From Blasia pusilla (Eukaryota; Marchantiophyta; Marchantiopsida; Blasiales), in the NCBI GenBank assembly GCA_050084515.1, contig CM114272.1, forward strand, positions 29,574,001 through 29,638,000: a stretch of DNA of 64,000 nucleotides, in the 5' to 3' direction. The position numbers were made by a program, and so were the translations under genes. Each line of letters begins with the position of its first letter. Within the stretch, counting starts at the first letter, position 1. Shown one piece after another: positions 36,314-45,519 of the stretch. The notes beneath the pieces are model-generated. The model made no database searches and was not told where the DNA came from. It saw only the letters and a list, made by a program, of their open reading frames with translations.

Positions 36314-36512
36314 CTATAATATTATTGGAGAGTGCCTTCTTGATTTGCAAACACATGTCTCCTTCACATATGGCAGACATTACCCTCTCATATTACGGAC
36401 AATAAAATATAAGAAAATCTTTGAAATCAAGTTTGACGCATATTTTCAAATGATAAGAAATCGTATGCATCATGATTAGTCCCTTAATTCCCGTGCATGG
36501 TACAGTTTGCAC
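36314..36512 (+). mobile_element. Eroded Helitron
   Basis: Helitron family words occur in order: TATTATTGGAGAGTGCC, TTCTTGATTTGCAAACAC, a CATGATTAGTCCC block and CCCGTGCATGGTACAG at the place of the terminal stem. The 5' TC and the 3' CTAGT are gone. Confidence 0.6.
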
Positions 36513-38830
36513 AATATTTTTTAAAATGATCCACTTTCTATGAAACCGGATTATCATAAAAAAAAATATATATATTTCTTAAATCGATCTAGATAATAAT
36601 TTTCTATGAAAAGGGATTATCATCAACAAAACATATTATCTATTTCTTAAATAGATCTAGACAATAATTTCCATAAGTCATTGAAATGATCGTGGACCAT
36701 TTTCTAGTCTAAATATCATGTTAAGGAAAAAGTTCCCAAGTTGAACATAGGAATGAAAGTTCCTTGTGTTGTTCCTCGTGTCGGTTATCTATTGCCAAGG
36801 ATCATTTGATTATAATCTAACTATCCATAAAAAAGAGTGTATTTCCTACTCTTCTCTCAAACTTGCATTGCTAACTTGGTCAAATATTTTATCAATTAAG
36901 GGCTATGGAAACTCATCTTTCATAGTTACCTTGTCCGAGTCATGGGCATCCTCAATTTCTTGATTGAATCTCTCCCCATACAAACAAAAATAATTGATGA
37001 TAAGCATTCACAATATATACTTGATTAGATAAATAACATTTTCTCTTATCAGCCAAGAAATTTCGTTTGCCAAAAGTCTTTCAAGTTTGGTTTCATCTTA
37101 CATGGATATTTCCTCCTTAGTACCACTCCTAATGTCAATAAAATCCCATGCAACTAGGATTATTAAGATATTCCTTTTGCAGCTATATAGATCAACCTAA
37201 GGAAAATTCCTTAAATAGCTCATTGTATTGTCTTACTTTAGTCCTTGGGAGTCAAGATTGACACCTCTTGGATGATTTCTTTTCCTCTAAATTATCACCA
37301 AGCTTCATTTCTTCATATAGTTTCGCTCAATTTGAACATTAAAACAAGACATCTTATATGCATTCCTTAATTCTTACTCTGACTATAAGTGGAAATTGGG
37401 TGTATCATTTGAGCTATCCACCTCATATTCTTCTAGATCAAGTCAATAGATTTGTGTGATACTAAAGGAACTTAATTGTATGTGCCAAATGTGATTGTCT
37501 CTTCTTAGATTATTTTTCATAAACATGGCTTCTACTTATTGGATTGGTCGCTCACATGATCTCAAGGATATCTCCTTCTTTTGGGGATATTATTTGAGCT
37601 TGATATAATCTCTTACTCCTCTTGGAATATGTAGTGAAACACCTATCCAATCCATTCCAACTTTAGTTGAAGATAATTAATATGGTCCTAATGACAATGG
37701 ATATTTTGCAATCTCTCAACTTCATTATAGAAAATAGTTAAGAATAGCTTGGGAGTCAAGAATAATCAAGTCGAGCGTTGGTGCCATGAGACTAGTCATG
37801 AAGCATGAATGGCGGAAATACCATCCATGAGACAATAAGTTATGAGTCGAGATGAGCTGTTAATCATGAGATGCACGAAACATGAGGCAAGAGGCCAAGG
37901 AGAGCCTCATGAGTCAAGAAAATGGAAGGAATTGCTATGAGACTTACCCAAGTTATCTTGGGATCCAACTAGCCACACATGGAATTAGGAGTCCTAATTG
38001 GAAACGAGGCTGTGTAAGAGAACCATGTGTATCTTGTGAGATTTGACAATTGAATCCACATAACATCTTATACGACTCTTTCTTACGAGACACACGACTA
38101 GTCGGGTCTGAAAATCGAATCCAAGTCTTCTACTTGCAAGGCTCAAGATGGGAGTATCTTCAAGAATATAGAGAAGAGGAGTAGAGAAGTAACTCTAATA
38201 TGAATAGAGTCTCTTCCTTCAATAGAATGTACTAAATTATCTTCCATAAACACCTTTTCTTTGTGGTGCATGTTTGCATCATTAGCTTGGATTGCGACAA
38301 ATATGCCAAGTTCATGGGCTATGTGTTGAGTAACTCTTATATGCACATACCAAGCTATGTTTGATGTGGTTGTGACAATTAAAATCAACCCATAAGTTGC
38401 AACACAAAAGAGAACACAAAAGCACAACCCCACATGTATAAACACCAAGTCATTACAAAAGAAGTTTGTCAAGACACCCACAACGATAAGCTCGCCTCCA
38501 CCCAATACACTTAAAACATCATATTTCACGATCACTTGTTGTGCCTCCTCCCTTTCAAAGGCTCATGTGAAACTCATATACCTTGTGTGGCTCGACCAAG
38601 AGGCCCCTCCTATGGGCACGTTGTAAAGCCACCCTACAATTCAAAAATTTAGTTGGTGCCAATTCCATGCACGGATTAAGGAAAAGTCCTCATTGCGTCC
38701 TTTCTCTATATTAGTTAGAGATAACTAAGTTATTAGAGGCGACATGTGTTACAACAAGAAGCCCACCCAAAGGACGTGTGCCAAACTGGGAAATGGAGTC
38801 CGAGCATCGTTCAATGCTCCGACTCCATAG
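36513..38830. other. AT-rich stretch without recognisable genes
   Basis: No domain is seen. The minus-strand frame 38143-38535 is hydrophobic and AT-driven, and I do not support it as a gene. Confidence 0.45.
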
Positions 38831-39913
38831 TTGCATCCATTACCGATCATGGGCTTAGGGTATAGATGGAGTTTGGATTTTGCAGGACCTTTGCCTTTGA
38901 CGGAGCGTCACAGTCGTTATGTGTTGGTGATGGTCGAGCACTTCTCGAAGTGGATCGAGTTGGTTGCATTGCCTAACATAGCGAGAGAGGTAGTAGCTTA
39001 TGCCTTCCTTGATAGAGTGCTGAGTCATTATGGCGCACCGGCTGAGGTGTTGACAGACCAAGGTACCGAGTTTTGCTGTGAGTTCCAGGCCTTATGAGAT
39101 CACGCGCTCATCGACCATCGTACGACTTCGCGAGATCATCCCGAGGCGGATGGATTAGCAGAGAGAGTTGTGCAGACGGTGAAGAGGTGTTTACGCAAGT
39201 ATGGCTTGCAAAGAGGTCACCTAGGAGATTGAGACCTCCAGTTGCCCTGGTTGGCGATGGGATACAGATTCAGAAGGCAAGCATCCTTAGCGTCTTTTTC
39301 ACCGTACTTGCTACTTTATGGCCGAGAGCCAGATTTACCTGCGGCCATTCGTCGAGATGCTGGTGAGGTGCTTGACCTTGATGACCCAGATGTATGGATG
39401 CGAGCATGTTCTCAGAGGGCTGAGTTGTTTCAGAGAGTGATGCCCATGGCGTTCGAGAACTTGGCGATTGTGCAGCATCGGGATACGTTGAGGTATGCGA
39501 CTATTCAGGGTGGTGGTTATCGACCAACTATCCAAAGGTTTCATCAGGGAGATTATGTCTACTTGCAAAAGACGGCACCGACGACGTTGGATGTGACTGC
39601 AGGGCGCACTATCCTGAGAGTACGTGACGTTTTGCCATCCGGTGTTCTCTTGCTGGAGGGACGCGATGGTATGGTATGGAAGGACCAAGTGCGTAATTGT
39701 GCGCCTTGTCACCTTCCTAACATTGATGGTACAGTAGATCCGAGCTTAGCAGTAGTTCCTCGAGGCTTGCATTGTATGTTGTGTGGTTCTGCCCGTGGTG
39801 CGGCCACGATACTAGTGTGTGATGGATGTTCGAGAGGTTGGGATATGGCATGTCTGACGCCACCTCTCACTAGGGTTCCTCGGGGACGATGGATGTGTCC
39901 CAGATGTACATAG
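38831..39913 (+). pseudogene. Ty3/gypsy integrase fused to a C-terminal PHD finger (copy 2)
   Basis: This is the 3' part of a gypsy pol. The integrase core is clear: SLDFAGPLPL (first Asp), VLTDQGTEF (second Asp), and DHPEADGLAERVVQTVKR with the catalytic Glu. The integrase C-terminal beta-barrel segment follows (QGDYVYLQKTAP, ILRVRDVLPSG). Where chromoviruses carry a chromodomain, this copy ends in a PHD finger: CMLC, 11 residues, CDGC, GWDMAC, LTPPLTRVPRGRWM, CPRC. The spacing is that of a C4HC3 PHD finger, with Asp at the His ligand. Two in-frame TGA codons (39097-39099 and 39232-39234) interrupt the core; otherwise the frame is kept across the whole span. Upstream reverse transcriptase is missing, so the copy is 5'-truncated. 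Confidence 0.85.
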
Positions 39914-40102
39914 AGGAGATACTAAGTAGGTTTCGATCCCGACTTTTTCTCTGATATGGATGACATGAAGGCGACTAACGATGGGGCCACATGAGCACCC
40001 AACCTTCTTGCTCTTGGCGTCCGAGAGATGTATGTCATGGTAGGTAGGGATAGATTGGCTATCGGGAGTTAGAGGGACCTAACCACCAACTAGGGGGGCG
40101 AT
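39914..40102 (+). other. Gypsy 3' untranslated region with polypurine tract
   Basis: This lies between the PHD stop codon and the LTR and ends in CTAGGGGGGCGAT, a likely polypurine primer site for plus-strand synthesis. Confidence 0.55.
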
Positions 40103-40228
40103 TGGAGATATTTTGGTACTTCTTGTCTCGTTATTTGGATGCCATGAGTTAGCATGAGATCGTGCGTGTTTGTGTGTGTATTCGGTGACAGCGATGTATG
40201 TTGTGTAGCGATGTGTATGTGCACGACA
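40103..40228 (+). repeat. Gypsy LTR segment A (126 bp)
   Basis: TGGAGATATTTTGG..GCACGACA directly follows the polypurine tract. A second copy of the same length stands at 40750-40875. Its 3' half shares GTTGTGTAGCGATGTGTATG with the LTRs at 35.8 and 46.8 kb. Confidence 0.7.
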
Positions 40229-40749
40229 AGTGTCACGTCCTTTAGGATAGATCGGTGAGATCTAGTAGAGCGTCTTCAAGAGTAGTGGAGGACATGCCTA
40301 GGAGGTCGAGGATGACCTACTGAGGCCCCGGGGAAACCTGAGAGAGCAGGTTTCCCCTTCGTTTTGGCTTATTTGGAGCCATATTGAAGAACTAACTATT
40401 TTAGGTAAGTATCATTTTGAGTATATGATCGACTTTCTATTTTTGGTAAGTGGCCCTTGACCTCCTACCTCAGGTCAAGAGCCGATGAGGTGACTTGGGA
40501 GAATAGGTTACCATGGAAAGATTTTGGGAGAGGGGAGGGGTATATATCCCAAGGAGAGAGAGCTTGAGAGCTCATTCTCTCTTTGTTGAACCTCTTGGCA
40601 TGAGGCGGCGGAGCTATGGTCCCTTGCCTTGTAAGTGTAACCCAAGCCTCTCATTAGGAGAATGAGTTTGGTTTGACATGAGAGAGAGTGCACACCTTTG
40701 AGAGCTATGGTGTGAGATTGTATAGAGAGAGATTGGATCTTATTTTAAT
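40229..40749 (+). repeat. Leader/LTR block X between two LTR segments
   Basis: TGTCACGTCCTTTAGGATAG at 40231 starts a block that recurs at 63541. It carries a TATATAT box (about 40542), a 10-bp stem (GGGGAAACCT with AGGTTTCCCC near 40332-40360) and ends GGATCTTATTTTAA. It may be the U3-R-U5 body of a longer LTR or the untranslated leader before gag. Confidence 0.55.
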
Positions 40750-40875
40750 TGGAGATATTTTGGTATTTTTTGTCTCGTTGTTTGGATCCCATAAGTTAAC
40801 ATGGGATCATACATGTTTGTGTGTGAGTTCGATGACAACGATATATGTTGTGTAACGATGTGTATGCGTACGACA
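40750..40875 (+). repeat. Gypsy LTR segment A' (126 bp)
   Basis: This is a direct repeat of 40103-40228, ending GCGTACGACA. Confidence 0.7.
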
Positions 40876-41212
40876 CATGTGTCAAGTGATTATATTGTCC
40901 TCCGGCAATTACCCGATCCACCTAGCTACCTCGGAAGTTGATTTTGTGTTAAAGGTTTAAGAGCAGGGCCCCATAGAGTCCATCACCAAAGGTCGCGTGG
41001 GTCCTAACCCCGAGGTCCCCCAATAATATGGATGGCATTTTCAGTTTACTTCATTCACAATCAAGTAGGATGTGCTGGTTTCCATCTTCCGGAACCAACT
41101 GGACGTTGATTGAACCGAAAATGAAATAGGGTACAACTATCCGCTACAATTAGGCAATTCCCCCCTCAAACCCAACTACGATGTGTCGCTCCAGGACTTG
41201 TGACATCTTGGA

Positions 41213-41423
41213 GCCGGGTCCCATGGTTGGGAGGTCATGGTGACCCTAGGGGGTCGCAACTTGTTCTTCGCCCAACAAATTTGGGCGCAAAAATAACGTC
41301 TTCAATGCATATCTATGGGTTTCTACTGAACCCTATGTACTTTCTTGGCTTTTCTTACGGAAATACACATTTGTCGCAGAAATGAGGTCACCGCCACCTC
41401 TACGGAGGCCCACGGGACCCGGC
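41213..41423. mobile_element. Small inverted-repeat element, family B
   Basis: The terminal inverted repeats are GCCGGGTCCCATGG and CCCACGGGACCCGGC (211 bp). The interior has GACCCTAGGGGGTCGCAAC and TTTGGGCGCAAAAAT, as in the 20.1 and 44.5-kb copies. A 23-bp word, GGACTTGTGACATCTTGGA(G/A)CCG, lies directly on both sides (41194 and 41435). Confidence 0.6.
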
Positions 41424-42433
41424 CCTTGGAACCGGGACTTGTGACATCTTGGAACCGAGTGGAGTCCTTTCCCAACCCAAGGACGATCTTTGCCGATCCC
41501 GCACCGCGACCAAGGACCATTCTTTAGTCCGTGATATCATTACCGTCGGTTCTCTATCGGCGGTGGCCTGCGACCCAATAAAACCTCCATGGGGGACCTG
41601 CCCTAAAATGCGCCTCCTAAAAGCCGCACATTTGAGAAGTCTGGCCAATTAGACTCGAGATTTTGTGTGCCAAACGTAGCCATGAACTTTAGAGCTCGCG
41701 ACTCATCAGCTCCATGACTTCCCACCTGCCAACTGCGCACAGCTCTCACGACTTCATGCGCCACTCGTCCGCATCGCGATAAGGGGCGGACAAATTTTTG
41801 GACAAAATTAATCGGATGGTGTATGGAGCCCTGTAGTGGAGAAAGAGAAAGAGAGAGAGAGAGAGAGAGATCATCGCAGTAGAAATCTGAGAAGGAGGAT
41901 CCAGGGAGTCGAGAAGACGAGGGGCGATGCATGTCGTAAACAAGAAGATGGTGGTGATGAGCACAAACACGACAGATGAGTTCAAATGGGGCTTTTCAGA
42001 TCCGGCAGGATGCAGATAGGGCAAGGGCAATGAACGCTGCGAATTGAAAATTCCAGTCATCGAAAAATGAAGCTGAGTATGATGCATTTTCGTTCGTCGG
42101 TGGGTGGAATTTGTCTTCATACACAGCTGCATAATGCGCTACCACTGAAAGTGTGCCATGGATTCCAAAGCGCCCAGAGAGTTTGTGCTGATCTTGAGGC
42201 GAAGTAGCACTTTACACACAAGGAGCAAGTAGAAGGCATGCAAGCGAAACTGCAATGCAGCATCATTTAACATTTCGCTGATTCCAGAGAGTGTCCCACA
42301 TTTTCTCTGCGCTCTGAGATGTCTTAAACCCACTCACCCGCCTCTATCTTCTAGGCAGGCTGGATGGTTGTTGACTGCCATTATGAAGTATCCTACTCGT
42401 TGAACATAATCTTCCACATTTGTCTGTAACTAG

Positions 42434-42477
<44 letters not shown>

Positions 42478-42704
42478 TTGTGGAACATCTCCTTCGCACT
42501 TGGAAACTGCACTGAGTACTGAGTATTTGGACCGTCTGTCTACTCTGTGTGTGGGTGTGTGGCTGTAGGACAATAATCCAGTTCGAATTGGGTTGCCTAT
42601 GAGGAGTGAAAGCTATGGTAGATGCAGTCAGAATTTGAGTAAAGTATTTAAGAATGAGTTGGAAATTCAGATTGCGAAAAGGAGGGACGTGAGCGAATTT
42701 CTAC
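41424..42704. other. FdC1 3' flank with GA and CT microsatellites
   Basis: This holds the FdC1 3' UTR (minus strand). A (GA)n tract lies at about 41849-41870 and a (CT)n tract at 42436-42473. No further gene is seen. Confidence 0.5.
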
Positions 42705-43268
42705 CTACGCGTCGTTGGCTGTGGCAAGCTGCAATCGGAGCAGCTCCTCCTCGGGAATTGTGCGGATGGTGCAGTCGGAGGTGGGGTAGGAGACGCACAT
42801 GAGAGCGTAGCCCCGCTCGATGACATCGTCGCTGAGCATTCCTTCCGACTGATCCACTTCGCCGCTCTCCAGCTTTGCCGGGCACGTCATACACACACCT
42901 AGCTTGCAATCGTGCGAGATGTTCAAGTCTTCGGACAGCGCCACGGACAGAATGGTTTCGTCATCCGGAACCTGCAGCACATGCTTGTGCCCATTGTGAA
43001 TCAATTCCACATTGTATGTGGCTCTGCATTGCAGCCTGCTTCGATTGGAGTCATCCCAGCTCCTCGCACTTCTCCTACCAACGCTAAGAGCGGCGCTCCT
43101 CGCCTTGAAATCCGCTGGTGCTCTGGACTCCGACCTACCGCAAACGGAGAAGAACAGCTCGCTCGTGGAAACAGACAACTGCGCTGCTCTGTCCGCAGCC
43201 CCTCCTGCGTGCCCGCTCATCCGAGCCATCCCATATGCGGAGCTCAATGCGGTTGTAGCAAGCGCCAT
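42705..43268 (-). CDS. FdC1: Plastid [2Fe-2S] ferredoxin FdC1
   Basis: FdC1 is a minor plastid ferredoxin with a C-terminal extension and a higher redox potential than leaf ferredoxin, thought to serve special electron-transfer partners. The intronless frame encodes 187 residues. The first 80 or so are Ser/Ala/Arg-rich, as in a chloroplast transit peptide. The domain follows from TYNVELIHNGHKHVLQVPDD. The cluster ligands are Cys121, Cys126, Cys129 (CKLGVCMTC) and Cys158 (YALMC). The C-terminal tail EEELLRLQLATAND is the FdC1 signature and separates it from photosynthetic ferredoxin. The upstream DNA has a (GA)n tract and a tandem duplication that probably fall in the promoter or 5' UTR. Confidence 0.95.
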   Translation of the reverse strand: MALATTALSSAYGMARMSGHAGGAADRAAQLSVSTSELFFSVCGRSESRAPADFKARSAALSVGRRSARSWDDSNRSRLQCRATYNVELIHNGHKHVLQVPDDETILSVALSEDLNISHDCKLGVCMTCPAKLESGEVDQSEGMLSDDVIERGYALMCVSYPTSDCTIRTIPEEELLRLQLATANDA

Positions 43269-43316
43269 GGAATACTCTCTCTCTCTGGTCGCAAGGCTTC
43301 AACAGCCACTACTTAA

Positions 43317-43318
<2 letters not shown>

Positions 43319-43349
<31 letters not shown>
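43319..43349. repeat. (CT)n microsatellite in FdC1 upstream region
   Basis: This CT run is 51 bp before the FdC1 start codon. It reads (GA)n on the FdC1 strand, so it would be a 5' UTR or promoter GA tract. Confidence 0.9.
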
Positions 43350-43350
<1 letters not shown>

Positions 43351-43407
43351 ATTCAATCCCTACACCAGAAATCTGACACACACAAATTCTCGTCTCAAGC
43401 CGCTCCA

Positions 43408-43735
43408 AAAATCTCAATCTCTTTCTTTCTGTTGGATTCTTCCAAGAGAATCCCGTCACCGCTCCGGCATGAACAAACTTCTCTCCAACCCACACGCACG
43501 CACAACCAGGCACACGAGGTCAAAAGACTCGGGATGAGCTCTCTTTCTCACACACAAGCACACAGTGTGAAGATCTCAATCTCCGTACCCCTCTCTCTGC
43601 TGGATTTTCCAAGGGAATCCTGTCACCCCTCACGCATGAACAACCCTCTCTCTAACCCACCCACGCACGCAAGAGAGAGGTCTGAGGATTTGAGGTACGA
43701 GCTCACTCACACACACAAACAAGCAAAGTCGCGAA
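43408..43735. repeat. ~165-bp tandem duplication upstream of FdC1
   Basis: The first unit (about 43408-43570) and second unit (about 43571-43735) share ATCTCAATCTC, TGGATT(C)TTCCAAG, GAATCC(C/T)GTCACC, GCATGAACAA, CTCTAACCCA-type and CACACACAA words in the same order. Confidence 0.75.
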
Positions 43736-44103
43736 AGTGTCGAAGTTTTCGGGTATCGCGACCTGCAGCTTCGGAATCTTCAGCCGCAGGGGTGGCTAGG
43801 TGCGGACGGGGGCCGAGTGCGTCCCCGAGGCAATCCCGGACGGAGATCGATTGTGGATCGGAGGGCCTGGGATCAGGTTCGGGCTGGCGCTCAGGTCGCG
43901 CTATCTGCCCTGCCCTGCCCCTATCTATCGCTTTCGCGACGATCCTCCACGGAGGGAGATCCCGGGCCCACTTTCTAGATAACCCACAGCTCCGGAGGGA
44001 GCCCAATTCTTTTCCCGTCCATTTTCATAGGGAGCGGATGGGAACCTTCCGATACCGGAATCTTAACGAGAACTATCTTAGGGATGTTCAAATTATCTTC
44101 TTA

Positions 44104-44333
44104 GGACCCGGTCCCATGTGACCGGCTCCCTGCCCACTCTCTGCCCTACTCAGCAGGGGCTGTTGCGATCGTCTGGTCGGTTGGAAATAGGTGGTAACGC
44201 GGTCGCAAAACTTGCACAGTGTTTTGAAAATATGAATATTGTTATGGTCCCATGAATGTCATCCGTCGGATCAACAAAGATCCGGAATCTTGGGGCCGAG
44301 TCCTGACGACCTCGGCCGCATGGGACCGGGTCC
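44104..44333. mobile_element. PIF/Harbinger-like MITE, copy 2
   Basis: The 230-bp element has perfect 15-bp terminal inverted repeats (GGACCCGGTCCCATG and its complement) and TTA duplications at 44101-44103 and 44334-44336. Its right half matches copy 1 at 18.65 kb. A further element end, GGACCCGGTCCCATGC, starts at 44338 and makes a 36-bp palindrome with it. Confidence 0.75.
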
Positions 44334-44353
44334 TTAAGGACCCGGTCCCATGC
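44318..44353. repeat. Perfect 36-bp palindrome
   Basis: Each base from 44318 to 44335 pairs with 44336-44353; the centre is TTAA. It is formed by the right end of one MITE facing the left end of another across a shared target site. Confidence 0.9.
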
Positions 44354-44500
44354 ATGCCGGGTAGCTAGGTTTTCTGGTGGGGCGAAGAGATGGGCGATCT
44401 CCACTAGTTAATAATTGAAAATAATTGATTTGATTATATACTGGAAAATAATTTGGACTCAAAATTAAGGCCCCCTCGACCTGCACGGATCTGGTTCTAA

Positions 44501-44685
44501 AGGGTCGATGCCATTCGCGCACGGTTGTGGAGACCATAGAGCGTCGCCAATTTTTTTGCGTTCAAAACTTTTGGGCGTGGAATTGGCCCAACATATTAGT
44601 GACCCATTTAATAGAAATGTGTATGTAAGTAGTTGAGACCAATGGGTCGCCGTGACCTCCGCGCGTGCCCATGGAATCGACCCCT
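44501..44685. mobile_element. Small inverted-repeat element, family B, copy 3
   Basis: AGGGTCGATGCCAT at the left and ATGGAATCGACCCCT at the right are imperfect inverted repeats. The interior shares GACCATAGAG.GTCG and CAAAACTTTTGGG with the 20.1-kb copy. Confidence 0.6.
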
Positions 44686-44773
44686 ACAAGGTCATATGTA
44701 TGATTTTTTTAATTTAAAAAGTAAGTGAAAATGGGAGGAGGAATGGGATAGCACGGAATTATTATTTAATTCA

Positions 44774-44950
44774 TTTATATCATTATTGGAGAGTGCCTCT
44801 TCATTTTGAGACCACCTCTCGTTTTCACACATGTGTTTGTAGCCAATAGAATCGTTCACTATCTAAGCCAATAAGATTATTCGAATTCAATTGTACACTC
44901 GGGATGGGTAATTCAAAATTATAAATCCTTGCATTGCATAGACATCAACT
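44774..44950 (+). mobile_element. Helitron-like remnant
   Basis: ATCATTATTGGAGAGTGCC, CACATGTGTTTGTAG and CCAATAGAATCGTTC follow the order of the remnant at 5041. No proper 3' end is seen. Confidence 0.5.
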
Positions 44951-45000
44951 TGTTAAATATAACATAATTTTAAAGGATGGAATAAAGAACAAATTCTTCA

Positions 45001-45421
45001 TCTATACTATTAAAAGAGTATGGGTTTATTAAATCCCTCCTCTTTTATGCTCGTTTTTGGAGAATTCGTCTCATATTAATGTGTGTAATTTTAAAGATTT
45101 AAGTTAAAATATAAGAGAGCTACATCATGAGAATAATGTATAAGACAAGGAACTCATTAGTGCTTATATATCCTTTATCTTTGGAAAAGCATACATACGT
45201 CCACGAAGAAGTGTTATGATAAGCTTCCTTTGCATGACATGCAATATAAGCATCAATTTTTAAAGTTTCATTTTAGGCAATGAACAATGAGTATCTTATT
45301 ACCTGTTGCGGAATTAGGAAGGAAATGCGTATTCTTCTTAAAATGAAGAAGGCTTCATCCTTTAAGGTAAATGCCCACTTACCATTCCTAGGAAGGAGGC
45401 ACTTGCTTTATTATTATAGAT
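45001..45421. mobile_element. Element bounded by facing Helitron-like 5' ends
   Basis: TCTATACTATTAAAAGAG at 45001 (plus) and TCTATAATAATAAAGC read on the minus strand from about 45418 face each other. The interior is AT-rich and unrecognised. It may be two Helitron 5' ends or an inverted-repeat element. Confidence 0.4.
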
Positions 45422-45519
45422 GATTGGATACCTTGTCCTTCTTGTGACAATGGTCATAAATCCTATATGAGATGTCTAATTTAAGAAAGTGGAAAAGTAC
45501 ACGAAACGAGTTAGGCTCT

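Noticed and set aside
38143-38535. 130-codon hydrophobic minus-strand frame
   Set aside because: Its composition is AT-driven with no family signature and no supporting neighbour.
43012-44121. The longest open frame in the window (369 codons, plus strand)
   Set aside because: It lies antisense to FdC1 and its upstream region. Its length comes from CT microsatellites read as Ser-Leu repeats, and it has no domain signature.
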